Source: VXRN01 sp963664365 (lineage in GTDB: Bacteria > Chloroflexota > Dehalococcoidia > Lucifugimonadales > UBA1123). From it: 64,000 bases of DNA. The notes under the pieces are model-generated. The model was given only the letters and a program-made list of their open reading frames with translations, searched no databases and had not been told where the DNA came from. The stretch spans positions 1,550,001 through 1,614,000 of the forward strand of contig OY761144.1 in NCBI GenBank assembly GCA_963664365.1, written 5' to 3'. This document shows, piece by piece, positions 7,585-15,488 of this stretch (within the stretch, counting starts at the first letter, position 1; every line of letters starts with the position of its first letter). The position numbers and the translations under genes were made by a program.

Positions 7585-9711
7585 CTAATGACCCATTTCT
7601 GCCTTTAACGCACTGTCAATCCAGAGGCGGTGTAAAACACCACGCTCCATAAATCCGAGCCAGTTTTCACCGTTAAAGCCGATGACCCACGGCTGGTGTG
7701 CCATGTACTTTCCAGCTTTAGGACCCCATATCCACCAGTGGTTCTCCATGGTGTACATATCCACCTCTTTAACCAGTTTCTGCCGTTCCTCTTCGGAAGT
7801 GGTGGCTTGGGCGGCGTCGAGAAGGGAGTCCAACTCAGGGTACCTGATTCCGTGTAAGTCTTCGTAGCTGCTCGAGTGTACCATCTGGCGTACAAAACCC
7901 AACGGCTCAGTATTGTTGCCCAGCGTGTGAAATATCAGACCTTCCCAAGTACGGTTGGTGCGAGTAGGGCCAGCGCCAGCTTCATCCAATACGTTGATCT
8001 CTACATCAACGCCAATATCAGCCCAGTAGCTGGCCGCTAATTCACTGAAACCCAATGGAAACCGATAGAGATGGTTCAACACGGTCTTGAATCGAGTGCC
8101 GTCCGCGCCGCGGGTAAGCCCAGCCTCATCCAGCAAAGCTTCCGCCCCTGCCGGATCGTACCGATAGCCTTTCTTGACCTCTTCGGGCCACTCGTCGAAG
8201 GGGGTGAAATACCCGCTGACTCCTTCCCCTATGATACCCTGAGGCTGCCAGGCTGAAGTGCCCTTGTAGACGCTGCGGTGAATGCCCTCGAGGTCGATGG
8301 CCATCTGCATGGCCCGGCGCACCCTGACGTCGTCAAAGGGCGGCTTGCTCGCGTCCAGAACATAGGAGTTTTCGGAACGGTCCCACCAGGGCTGCAGCAC
8401 GATTTCGGGGTTGCTCTTCTGGAGGCTCTCGAGCACTTCGACCGAGTTGATGTCAGCCCAAGCGGCAGGGGCACCCATGAAATCAATCTTACCAGAACGC
8501 AGTCCCGCCAGACGGGTCTCTTCCTCTGCGATGAAAAGGCCCTGTATCTCGTCGATATAGGGCAGACGATTCCCCGGGTACTTCTCGTCGTCTTTCCAGT
8601 AGTCAGGATTCTTCTGCAAGGTAATGGAGCTGCCGTCGATCCAGTCAGAAAGGAAATAGGGCCCGGTACCGACCAGGTTCCTCCAGTCCTTCACGTCACC
8701 GTGCTGCTGGATAACCTCGGGCGCGTTCATATAGGTCAGTCCGATGCCGAGATACTGTCCAAGAGCTGCACTGCTAGGCTCCGCCAGCTTGATAACAACC
8801 GTGTATCGGTCGGTGGCCGTTACCGACTCGCCAGGTGGCCGCTGATACGTAAAAGGGCTCGGTCCGGCGTCGGCAAAGTCGCCCAGGCCCAGCATGCGGT
8901 GAAAGTTGAATACGACATCATCAGCAGTAAACTCTCTCCCGTTCATCGGTGCCTTGTTTTGCCATTTAACCCCTTTGCGGATGTTGAAGATGATCGTGAG
9001 TGGGTCGGGGGTGTCCCAGCTCTCAGCCAGATGTGGTCTATAGAGGGATAGTGGTATGTACGAGTTTCTGAACGAAAATATGTCCCTATCTATTGCCCAG
9101 TCCATGATTCCCAGTTTCTCTACAGTGTGGCCGGAGACAATCGCTACGACATGTACGAAATGAGTGTCGGCATGTGCTGGCTCGTTGTTTGTGGCAAAGG
9201 TCAATGTCCCGCCATACTCTGGCGCGCTCACCACCTTGCCGGTGGAGGGGTCGGTCACGTACTTCTTACCCGCTACCTCTTGCACGACCACTTTCTCCAC
9301 CACCACGGTCTGGCCGGGCACCTCGACGGTCTTGACGACCTCTTTCTCCACCACCACGGTCTCGCCGGGCACCTGAACCTCTTTGACCACCTCTACGGTG
9401 ACGGTCTCACCGGGGACCTCGACGGTCTTGACGACCTCTTTCTCAACCACGACGGTCTCGCCGGGCACCTCGACGGTCTCAGTTACCACTTCCTTCACCA
9501 CGACGGTCTCGCCGGGGACTTGTACCTCTTTGACGACCTCCTTGACGACGGTCTCACCAGGGACCTCGACGGTTCTGACGACCTCTTTCTCGACTACTAC
9601 GGTCTCACCGGGGACCTCTACGGTCTCTCCGGCGCAGGCCGCGGCGAACGCCAACAGCATTGCTACTCCTGCTACTACGACCAGCCAACGAAGTGGATTG
9701 GATGTACGCAT
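7585..9711 (-). CDS. ABC transporter substrate-binding lipoprotein (SBP family 5) with VPGET repeat linker
   Basis: 708-aa lipoprotein: signal peptide and lipobox AFAAAC (Cys26). Next come seven repeats of about 16 residues built on V(E/Q)VPGETVVVEKEV (roughly residues 29-145), then a family 5 solute-binding domain (FNIRKGVKWQNKAPMNGREF, later YDPAGAEALLDEAGL). The domain binds the solute outside the membrane and feeds the two permeases downstream on the minus strand. The repeat linker probably holds the domain away from the surface. ATG 9711 has AAGGAGG 8 bases upstream. The length exceeds the usual 500-600 aa only because of the linker. Family 5 includes peptide, nickel and sugar binders; the ligand is unknown. 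Confidence 0.95.
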   Translation of the reverse strand: MRTSNPLRWLVVVAGVAMLLAFAAACAGETVEVPGETVVVEKEVVRTVEVPGETVVKEVVKEVQVPGETVVVKEVVTETVEVPGETVVVEKEVVKTVEVPGETVTVEVVKEVQVPGETVVVEKEVVKTVEVPGQTVVVEKVVVQEVAGKKYVTDPSTGKVVSAPEYGGTLTFATNNEPAHADTHFVHVVAIVSGHTVEKLGIMDWAIDRDIFSFRNSYIPLSLYRPHLAESWDTPDPLTIIFNIRKGVKWQNKAPMNGREFTADDVVFNFHRMLGLGDFADAGPSPFTYQRPPGESVTATDRYTVVIKLAEPSSAALGQYLGIGLTYMNAPEVIQQHGDVKDWRNLVGTGPYFLSDWIDGSSITLQKNPDYWKDDEKYPGNRLPYIDEIQGLFIAEEETRLAGLRSGKIDFMGAPAAWADINSVEVLESLQKSNPEIVLQPWWDRSENSYVLDASKPPFDDVRVRRAMQMAIDLEGIHRSVYKGTSAWQPQGIIGEGVSGYFTPFDEWPEEVKKGYRYDPAGAEALLDEAGLTRGADGTRFKTVLNHLYRFPLGFSELAASYWADIGVDVEINVLDEAGAGPTRTNRTWEGLIFHTLGNNTEPLGFVRQMVHSSSYEDLHGIRYPELDSLLDAAQATTSEEERQKLVKEVDMYTMENHWWIWGPKAGKYMAHQPWVIGFNGENWLGFMERGVLHRLWIDSALKAEMGH
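9294..9640 (-). repeat. Coding tandem repeat for the VPGET linker
   Basis: About seven degenerate units of roughly 48 bases (on the + strand, runs such as ACGGTCTCGCCGGGCACCTCG) inside the binding-protein gene. Units keep the protein frame but differ at synonymous sites. Related units occur in the VWA lipoprotein genes at 38277 and 39983. Confidence 0.85.
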
Positions 9712-9738
9712 GTCGATGCCTCCTTGTTTGGTGAGTCA

Positions 9739-9774
9739 CCCTCACCCTAGCCCTATCCCATCAAGGGAGAGGGG
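9739..9774 (+). repeat. Dispersed CCCTCACCCTAG..GGGAGAGGGG repeat
   Basis: Imperfect palindrome. A better-conserved copy in the opposite orientation lies at 12302-12338 (CCCCTCTCCC..GGGAGAGGGTTAGGGTGAGGG). It sits in the 5' leader of the ABC operon. Such elements are non-coding and dispersed. Confidence 0.5.
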
Positions 9775-9822
9775 ATCTGGTCCGCAATGGCGCGGAACCT
9801 GTCCCCATGACGGGATGTGAGA

Positions 9823-9850
9823 GTTATACCACTTTCTCCCCCCCCGTCAA
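9823..9850 (-). promoter_or_regulatory. Promoter of the ABC importer operon
   Basis: Minus strand: TTGACG (9850-9845), a 16-base G-rich spacer and TATAAC (9828-9823). The predicted start, about 9816, gives a leader of roughly 105 nt. The rest of the 9712-10097 gap holds the dispersed repeat and the ccmA promoter, and no gene. Confidence 0.6.
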
Positions 9851-10074
9851 GCGTTGAGATATCGAGGGTGTAGGGGTGAGGAATAAGGGGTAAGGAATGA
9901 GGGGGTCTGAAGCAGGATTTTGGGGATTGTGGGGATGGGGGAGTTGGGCAAACTGAATTTTGCAGTTGCCTATGCGGGATTGACGGAGTATATGCGGCTT
10001 CCGGACAATCGAAAGGTCCTGCGGGCGTGCTTCAGACACGACCAGCCCGTCGATGGATTTATAAGCTAGGCATG

Positions 10075-10080
10075 TATAAT
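10075..10080 (+). promoter_or_regulatory. -10 box for ccmA
   Basis: Perfect TATAAT with only a weak -35. Transcription starting near 10087 excludes the longest frame start (TTG 10080) as the ccmA start codon. Confidence 0.5.
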
Positions 10081-10097
10081 TGTGCCTGGCGGGAGGT

Positions 10098-10856
10098 TTG
10101 ACGCTGCGCGCGCGATACACTTCAGACGACACGTTCGACCACGGCGACTACGCCGTCAGCATCAGGGGTTTGGCGAAGTCCTTTGGACGGACGCCGGCGC
10201 TTCGAGGCATCGACCTTGACGTGCCGGCCGGCCGGGCTCTCAGCCTGCTCGGACCGAACGGCTCCGGCAAGACCACGCTAATCAACATCCTCGCCACTCT
10301 GACCAAACCCGACGCCGGACAGGTGCGGGTGGGAGGCATCGCCCTCGATAAGGAAGGCTCCCGCATCCGCCGAGAAATCGGCGTCGTCACCCACGACCCG
10401 CTGCTGTACGACGACCTCACCGCGCGCGAGAACCTCAGATTCACCTGTCGTATGTTTAACCTCGACCGCATCGACGAGCGTGTCGAGCATGTCACCGACC
10501 TCGTCGGCATGTCCAACAGGCTCGACCAGAGATGCGGTGCCATGTCTCACGGGATGAAGAAGCGGTTCAGCATCGCCCGCTCGCTGCTGCACGATCCTTC
10601 CGTCCTGCTCATGGACGAGCCGGACAGCGGCCTCGACCAAGAAGCGCTGGGCCTGCTGGACGCCCTCATATCCGACCGCTCCAACGCTCGGCGCACGGTC
10701 ATCATGACAACCCACAACCTCGACAGGGCAATCGCGCTTGGGGACCGTGTCGCCATCCTCTCAAACGGCCGAGTGGTGTACCACGAGCCCGCTTCCGACG
10801 TGGACGAAAAGTCGGCGCGCGAGGCGTACTCGCGGCACACGGGCGGCGCGCGATGA
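10098..10856 (+). CDS. ccmA: ABC transporter ATPase, heme exporter CcmA type
   Basis: ATP-binding subunit that with CcmB drives the cytochrome c maturation exporter. It has Walker A LLGPNGSGKTTLINILA, a Q-loop region (VVTHDPLLYDDLTARENL), signature AMSHGMKKRFSIARSLLHDP, Walker B VLLMDEPDSGLD and a switch His in TTHNLD. The start is uncertain: GGGAGG (10091-10096) is almost at the mRNA 5' end. TTG 10098 is only one base after it, and a CTG at 10104 has better spacing. The stop overlaps ccmB by 4 bases (ATGA). General ABC-2 exporters are the alternative, but the CcmB-like neighbour supports CcmA. Confidence 0.85.
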   Translation: MTLRARYTSDDTFDHGDYAVSIRGLAKSFGRTPALRGIDLDVPAGRALSLLGPNGSGKTTLINILATLTKPDAGQVRVGGIALDKEGSRIRREIGVVTHDPLLYDDLTARENLRFTCRMFNLDRIDERVEHVTDLVGMSNRLDQRCGAMSHGMKKRFSIARSLLHDPSVLLMDEPDSGLDQEALGLLDALISDRSNARRTVIMTTHNLDRAIALGDRVAILSNGRVVYHEPASDVDEKSAREAYSRHTGGAR

Positions 10857-11527
10857 AAGCCTACCTCACACCCATACTCGCCATCCTGGCCAAAGACCTG
10901 CTGCTCGAACGGCGGACCAAGGACATCCTCGTCTCCATGCTGGTATTCGGGCTGCTTGTCATCGTCGTCTTCAACTTCGCTATCGACCCCACGCCCGGAA
11001 TGGTCGCCATGGTCGCGCCCGGAATACTTTGGGTGGCCATCACGTTCGGCGGCGTGCTCGGTCTGAACCGTTCCTTCGGCGTCGAAAAAGAGCGCGGCAA
11101 CCTGCGCGGACTCATGCTCGCCCCCGTCGGCAGAGACGCCATATACTTCGGAAAGTTCCTCGCCAACTTCATCTTCATGCTGGCGGTCGAGGCGGTCATC
11201 TACCCCGTGTTCGCCGTCATGTTCAACTTTTCTCTGGCTATACCCGGCCTCATTCCGGTCGCTCTGCTGGCTACGGCGGCGATAGCCGCGGTGGGAACCG
11301 TCTTCAGCGCGATGGCGGTCAACACCCGCTCCCGCGAGGTGATGCTGCCGATACTCTTCCTTCCCGTGGTCGTACCGGTCATAATAGGCGCAGTCTCGGC
11401 GACGGGCGCGCTGATCGGATCGGGCGACCCCGAAGACCTGACTCGCTGGATACCGTTCATGGCGGCTTTCGACGCCGTCTTCCTGGTCGTCTGTCCTGTT
11501 GCGTTCAGCTTCATAATCGAGGAGTAG
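10853..11527 (+). CDS. ccmB: Heme exporter protein CcmB
   Basis: 224-aa inner-membrane protein with six hydrophobic segments, the usual CcmB size and shape. The N-terminus has LAKDLLLERRTKDILVSMLVFG, as in CcmB (family pattern RDL..E.R..). The middle has the conserved LNRSFGVEKERGNLRGLMLAPVGRDAIYFGK. It works with CcmA, whose gene it overlaps by ATGA, in holding or exporting heme for periplasmic cytochrome c assembly. ccmC, E, F, G and H are not in the window. Confidence 0.9.
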   Translation: MKAYLTPILAILAKDLLLERRTKDILVSMLVFGLLVIVVFNFAIDPTPGMVAMVAPGILWVAITFGGVLGLNRSFGVEKERGNLRGLMLAPVGRDAIYFGKFLANFIFMLAVEAVIYPVFAVMFNFSLAIPGLIPVALLATAAIAAVGTVFSAMAVNTRSREVMLPILFLPVVVPVIIGAVSATGALIGSGDPEDLTRWIPFMAAFDAVFLVVCPVAFSFIIEE

Positions 11528-11535
11528 CGAGGCCC

Positions 11536-12024
11536 TTGAGAGCCATCAAGATTCCGGACGCCGTCTTGCGCGAGGTCTATCGACACGCCCGCGAGGAGTT
11601 CCCCAACGAGTGTTGCGGCTGGCTCGTGGGCCCCAAGGACAGCGACGAAGTGACCCGCGTCTGCCGCGCCGTCAACGCCTACGACGTCGGATCGCATCCC
11701 ACCGCATCCGACAGGACCGCCGAGACAGCCTACGTCATCGACGGCGACGACCTGCTGGAGCTCAACCGCACGCTCGACGGCCCCGAACCGCCGCGCGTGA
11801 TCTACCACTCCCACCCTAACGGCAAGGCATACTTCTCCGAGACCGACCGCAGGGTCGCCGTCGATCCGTGGGAAGGTGGCCCCGTCTATCCGGTGCAGCA
11901 GCTTGTCGTCGGAATCGACGCCCGCGAGGTGGTCGAGGCGCGGCTGTTCGCTTGGGACGAAGAATCGGGCGACTTCGTGGAGGTAAAGGATTTTCCGGGC
12001 AGTGGCGGCGCGGAACAGGAGTGA
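11536..12024 (+). CDS. JAMM/MPN+ metallopeptidase (M67, Mov34 family)
   Basis: 162-aa JAB1/MPN domain. The zinc site is intact: Glu25 (in EFPNECCGWLVG), His91-x-His93 (YHSHPNG), Ser101 and Asp104 (SETD). Bacterial members cleave after the C-terminal Gly-Gly of sulfur-carrier proteins in cysteine, molybdopterin or thiamin pathways, so the same role is inferred. No carrier gene is nearby. The TTG start at 11536 follows the ccmB stop by 8 bases, with GGAG inside the end of ccmB, so co-transcription with ccmAB is likely. Confidence 0.88.
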   Translation: MRAIKIPDAVLREVYRHAREEFPNECCGWLVGPKDSDEVTRVCRAVNAYDVGSHPTASDRTAETAYVIDGDDLLELNRTLDGPEPPRVIYHSHPNGKAYFSETDRRVAVDPWEGGPVYPVQQLVVGIDAREVVEARLFAWDEESGDFVEVKDFPGSGGAEQE

Positions 12025-12049
12025 ACCGGTTCCGAACGCGGGCGGTTTG

Positions 12050-12126
12050 TGGCAGGAGCGGCAGGATTCGAACCCGCGACCCTCGGTTTTGGAGACCGAT
12101 GCTCTACCAGCCTGAGCTACGCTCCT
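12050..12126 (-). tRNA. tRNA-Trp (CCA anticodon)
   Basis: Minus-strand cloverleaf with acceptor arms AGGAGCG/CGCTCCT, D arm GCTC..GAGC, anticodon stem TCGGT/ACCGA with loop CTCCAAA (anticodon CCA), a variable region, T arm GCGGG-TTCGAAT-CCTGC and discriminator G. The 3' CCA is encoded. It reads UGG codons. TACAAT at 12181-12176 may be its -10. Confidence 0.97.
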
Positions 12127-12301
12127 GCAATGCCGGACAGGCCTGAAGGGTAGTGGAAGTGTCCGACGACATTCCAATTGTACTATGGCGGGGCCTGCCA
12201 TGTACAACTACGAGATTCGCTCGAACCTGTCCCAAGTTCGCAGGCGGCAGGAGACTGTCCTAAGTTGGTAGGCGTTGCTCACCCGTCATTACCATGAAAA
12301 T

Positions 12302-12338
12302 CCCCTCTCCCAAGTCTGGGAGAGGGTTAGGGTGAGGG
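12302..12338 (+). repeat. Dispersed CCCCTCTCCC..GGTGAGGG repeat
   Basis: Second copy of the 9739-9774 element, in inverse orientation. The core palindrome is CCTCTCCCAAGTCTGGGAGAGG. Confidence 0.5.
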
Positions 12339-12397
12339 TTGTGAATGAGATGCTGCCCAATTTTCATCCCTCTTATGTGGCCTGACAAGGCCATGGT

Positions 12398-12419
12398 GAT
12401 TCCGGCGAAGGCCGGAATC
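12398..12419 (+). repeat. Dispersed GATTCCGGC-GAAG-GCCGGAATC palindrome
   Basis: A 9-bp perfect stem with a 4-base loop, of the type often scattered between genes in high-GC bacteria. The 12127-12547 gap holds this, the previous repeat, two near copies of CTGTCCYAAGTT, and the promoter at 12480. There is no gene. Confidence 0.5.
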
Positions 12420-12479
12420 CAGCGGTGGGGAGTAGAGGTCGCCTACTAATATGGGACAGGTTCGTCAGCAGCGTTGCCC

Positions 12480-12508
12480 TTGTTGTACACAGTGAACGCC
12501 AATACAAT
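12480..12508 (+). promoter_or_regulatory. Promoter reading into the DUF3179 gene
   Basis: TTGTTG (12480-12485), a 17-base spacer and TACAAT (12503-12508). The predicted start is about 12515, ahead of the truncated ADP-ribosylglycohydrolase start at 12548. Confidence 0.6.
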
Positions 12509-12547
12509 GTACACTGACGGAAAGACGCCGAGAGGTATAGAACAACC

Positions 12548-12631
12548 ATGTACCGACTAACGGACAAGATATACGGCTGCCTCATGGGCGGGCTGATCGG
12601 CGACGCGATGGGCGCTCCCATTGGCAATTGA
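12548..12631 (+). pseudogene. Truncated ADP-ribosylglycohydrolase N-terminus, 27 codons
   Basis: The peptide begins MYRLTDKIYGCLMGGLIGDA and continues MGAPIGN. This is the hallmark N-terminus of ADP-ribosylglycohydrolase (DraG-like) proteins (GCLLG..IGDAxGAP), and it ends at TGA after 27 codons. The rest of the enzyme is missing. The stop (12629-12631) is one base ahead of the TTG that likely starts the DUF3179 lipoprotein. The stub could therefore now act as an upstream ORF feeding ribosomes into that gene. Confidence 0.7.
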
Positions 12632-12632
12632 G

Positions 12633-14231
12633 TTGACGAAGAGAGTTTACATACTGCCGACCTTGATCGCGCTCGTCGCGGTCTGGGTTTCCTGCGGCGG
12701 CGGAACGTCTGAGCAGCCGACTCCGACGGCCACGCCGCAGGTGATCGTCCGAGTTCCCGCAACTCCGACGCCGATGTTGGCGCTGGCGCCGATCCAAACT
12801 ATGCCTCCGATTGAGACTCCGACGCCTATCCCAACGCCTACCGAAGTGCCGACGCCGGAGCCGACGCCCACTCCGCGCCCCTACGACTCGGCGACTGTGA
12901 TGTACGACCTGACGCCTCCGTTCGCCGCGGGGTCGGCCCAACTGCTGAGCGTTCTCCAAGAGATCCGGGACAACGACGACAAGTCGCTCGTGCCCGTGCT
13001 GGTGGAGATACTGCGCTTCGTGCCGACGCGTGAGCTGCTGGAGGGCACAGGCGAAACTCTCCGCGCCCTGAGCGGGCAATCCATCGAAGATTTCGCCTGG
13101 GACAAGTGGATGGAGTGGCTGGGCCGGAACCTCGCCGACTACCAGCCGCCGTCGGAGTACCCGGCGTGGAAGGCGGAGATGTACGGCAAGCTGCATCCTC
13201 GGTTCGAGGTCTTCTTGGAGCCGGCGAGCGAGTATTCGAGAATCGACCCGACTGAAATCGTATGGGGCGGCGTCCCGCCCGACGGAATCCCCGACCTGGC
13301 CAATCCGCAATTCCTCGCGCCGGACGAGGCGGACTACATGCTGCCGGACGACAGGGTATTTGGCGTGGAGGTCAACGGCGACGTCAGGGCGTACCCGCTG
13401 CGCATAGTCAACGCGCACGAGATGGTCAACGACACGGTCGGCGGCGAGCCGATCAGCCTGATGTGGTGAACGCTCTGCGGGACCGGAATCGTGTATTCCG
13501 CCAAGATAGACGGGGAACCGACCACATTCGGGACGTCCGGCTTCCTCTATCGCTCCAACAAGCTGATGTACGACCGCAAGACGAATTCGCTTTGGAGTTC
13601 GCTCGTCGGCAGGCCGGTGATAGGCGAGTTGGCGCAGCGGGACGACCTGGTCCTCGACTTCTTCCCGGTGTCTCTGACGACGTGGGCGGAGTGGCTGGCA
13701 GAGCATCCGGATACGAGCGTTCTCTCGGACCGGACTCAATACTACCCACCCCAGTTCTACGGGCCGGAGTCCAGCCCGCAGTCGATCTACTTCGCGTACC
13801 GAGAACACCCGGGAACGATGTTCCCGGTGTGGAACCAGGATGACCGCCTGGAGGTCAAGGACGAGGTTTTGGGTGTAATAGTGGACGGCGTAAAGAAGGC
13901 TTATCCCGTGAAGCTGTTCCAAGAAGAGCGGCTGATCAACGACGCGGTCGGCGGCGCCAACATCGTTCTGGTCGCCTCCGGCGCTCTGTCCGACGGCCGC
14001 GTGTTCGATCGCGGCGACGTGACTTTCGAGAGCGTCGATGTCGGCTCAGACGGCGTCATCCAATCGGTGATAGACGCGGACGGCAACTCTTGGCAAATCG
14101 AGGAGGCGGGCCTGACCAACGCCGACAACGACACCGTCCTGCCCAGAATCCCGACGCTGATCTACTTCTGGTTCGGATGGTACGCCTTCCACCCGGACAC
14201 TCTGCTGTACGAGGGCGAAAGCGCTCCCTAG
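12633..14231 (+). CDS. DUF3179-family lipoprotein with in-frame UGA, candidate selenoprotein
   Basis: One frame of 532 codons interrupted only by TGA at 13467-13469. Signal peptide and lipobox (VWVSC, Cys21) are followed by a Thr-Pro linker and a DUF3179 domain (marks: VNGDVRAYPLRIVNAHEMVND, TTFGTSGFLYRSNKLMYDR, SLTTWAEWLAEHPDT). DUF3179 proteins usually carry a Cys-x-x-Cys just after GGEPV.L.Y. Here the first Cys position is UGA (residue 279) and the second is Cys282 (UTLCGTG). A SECIS-like hairpin starts 15 bases after the UGA. The 254 codons after it remain intact and conserved in style, which argues against a dead gene. TTG 12633 is chosen because it follows the stop of the upstream stub by one base and gives a clean signal peptide; TTG 12621 is the alternative. 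The function of DUF3179 is unknown; a UxxC motif suggests thiol redox or metal binding. Confidence 0.75.
13470..13502 (+). promoter_or_regulatory. Candidate bacterial SECIS element
   Basis: Right after the UGA, CGGAAT (13484-13489) pairs perfectly with ATTCCG (13495-13500) around the loop CGTGT. Two further G-C pairs are possible below a small bulge. The loop G at 13491 is the second loop base and lies 22 bases past the UGA. Both points fit the bacterial SECIS rule of a short stem, a G at loop position 1 or 2, and a distance of roughly 16-37 nt. Confidence 0.6.
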
Positions 14232-15301
14232 TCCGCCGGCGCCGCCACGCGCGAGTCGGCCTGGTCATAGGCCCATTGGAGCAGCGTTTCGGTCTCGTCC
14301 CAGCCTATGCAGGCGTCGGTAATCGAAACGCCGTACTCTAGGGCGGACTTGTCGCCGGTGAGCTTCTGAGAGCCCGGATTTAGGTTGGACTCCAACATGC
14401 AGCCGATGATGTGGTCGTTGCCGCCGGCCCGCTGGCCGACCACGTCCTTGAACGCGACCTGCTGGCGGCGGTGGTCCTTGTTGGAGTTGCCGTGCGAGCA
14501 GTCCACCAGAAGCTCGGATCGCACCTCCGCCTCGTTGAGCAGCCTGTGGGCCTCCGCGATGGACTCGGCGCCGAAGTTCGGACCCGCGCGACCGCCTCGC
14601 AGCACCAGGTGGCCGTCCGGGTTGCCCTTCGTGTGAATCACGGCGGTCTGGCCATGACTGTCTATGCCGAGAAAGGCATGAGACGACTTGGCGGAGATCA
14701 TCGCGTCCACCGCGATCTGCGCGCTGCCGTCGGTGCCGTTCTTGAATCCGACGGGCATAGACAGGCCGCTGGCCATCTGCCTGTGCGTCTGGCTCTCGGT
14801 GGTGCGCGCTCCGATGGTGGACCAGCAGACGAGGTCGGCGAGATACTGAGGCACTATCGGGTCTAGGAACTCGGTGCCGGTATAGACGCCGAGCTCGGCT
14901 ATCGAGTGCATGAGCCTGCGCGCCGTCCGCAGCCCCTCGTCTATGTCGAACGTGTCGTCCAGGTTGGGGTCGTAGATGAGGCCCTTCCAACCTACGGTCG
15001 TCCTCGGCTTCTCGAAGTACACCCGCATCACGATCAGCAGACGGTCCTCGAGGCGGTCGCGGATATCGAGTATCCTTCGCGCGTAGTCAACCGCCTGCTC
15101 CTCGTCATGTATCGAGCAGGGTCCGACGACCATCATCATACGGTCGTCCTCCCGTTGTAATACTCTGCGGATCTGCTCGCGGCCTTCGAGGACCGTGCGC
15201 TCGGCGGCCGGGCTGACCGGAATCTGTCGCGCCAACTCGGCGGGGCTGATAAGTAAGTCTGTGCTAATCACGTTCACGTCCATTGTTGGCGATTGCTGCA
15301 T
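14228..15301 (-). CDS. aroG: 3-deoxy-7-phosphoheptulonate synthase, class I (AroF/AroG/AroH type)
   Basis: First enzyme of the shikimate pathway: phosphoenolpyruvate + erythrose 4-phosphate to DAHP. At 357 aa it is a typical microbial type I enzyme. Active-site marks are VVGPCSIHD, MRVYFEKPRTTVGWKG, GARTTESQTHRQMASG, PVGFKNGTDG, HGQTAVIHTKGN..HLVLRGG and LVDCSHGNSNKDH. ATG 15301 has AGGAG 9 bases upstream; the longer frame would start inside the attenuator spacer. Downstream of a leader peptide and terminator, it is probably controlled by Tyr/Phe supply. The symbol is approximate, since feedback type cannot be read here. Confidence 0.95.
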   Translation of the reverse strand: MQQSPTMDVNVISTDLLISPAELARQIPVSPAAERTVLEGREQIRRVLQREDDRMMMVVGPCSIHDEEQAVDYARRILDIRDRLEDRLLIVMRVYFEKPRTTVGWKGLIYDPNLDDTFDIDEGLRTARRLMHSIAELGVYTGTEFLDPIVPQYLADLVCWSTIGARTTESQTHRQMASGLSMPVGFKNGTDGSAQIAVDAMISAKSSHAFLGIDSHGQTAVIHTKGNPDGHLVLRGGRAGPNFGAESIAEAHRLLNEAEVRSELLVDCSHGNSNKDHRRQQVAFKDVVGQRAGGNDHIIGCMLESNLNPGSQKLTGDKSALEYGVSITDACIGWDETETLLQWAYDQADSRVAAPAD

Positions 15302-15342
15302 CCGGCTTCTCTCCTGCGCTGGGTCTTCTGTGTGGGACAATC

Positions 15343-15371
15343 AAAAACCCCAGTCTCTGCCGACTGGGGTT
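15343..15371 (-). terminator. Attenuator terminator before aroG
   Basis: Minus strand: AACCCCAGTC, a 6-base loop, GACTGGGGTT and then TTT. It is a strong intrinsic terminator placed between the leader peptide and the aroG start, so it must be conditional. Confidence 0.85.
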
Positions 15372-15412
15372 CGCTTTCCTGTTTGCGCGCCTTGCGCTCC
15401 GGGCATAACCTC

Positions 15413-15478
15413 TCAGCCGACAGCTTTGCTATCGGTAAAGTAGAAATACCCGTAGGTGGCGGCGGTTAGGATGATCAT
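15413..15478 (-). CDS. Tyr/Phe-rich leader peptide of aroG (21 aa)
   Basis: MIILTAATYGYFYFTDSKAVG: three Tyr and two Phe codons lie within six codons, directly upstream of DAHP synthase. The stop codon lies in a hairpin (CCGATAGC/GCTGTCGG, 15417-15435), the classic 1:2 pause element. Downstream GGCT..GGTT can pair with AACC..AGTC of the terminator's first arm to form an antiterminator. The ATG is at or within a few bases of the expected transcription start, so translation would be leaderless, which fits the lack of a binding site. Stalling at Tyr or Phe codons would favour aroG expression. Confidence 0.75.
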   Translation of the reverse strand: MIILTAATYGYFYFTDSKAVG

Positions 15479-15488
15479 TTCGGCAAAT

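Noticed and set aside
9294..9640. Opposite-strand ORFs over the VPGET repeats (9127-9820, + strand)
   Set aside because: They are shadows of the repeat on the coding strand, low-complexity, without binding sites. The minus-strand lipoprotein is clear.
12621..14231. Treating the DUF3179 locus as two genes (12621-13469 and 13491-14231)
   Set aside because: Both halves are one domain in one frame, and the second has no start signal. A single TGA at a conserved Cys with a hairpin after it fits recoding better.
15343..15405. Alternative leader peptide ending RDWGF that overlaps the terminator (ATG at about 15406 on the minus strand)
   Set aside because: It would translate through the terminator stem and has only one Trp and one Phe codon. 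The YGYFYF peptide upstream is better placed for attenuation.
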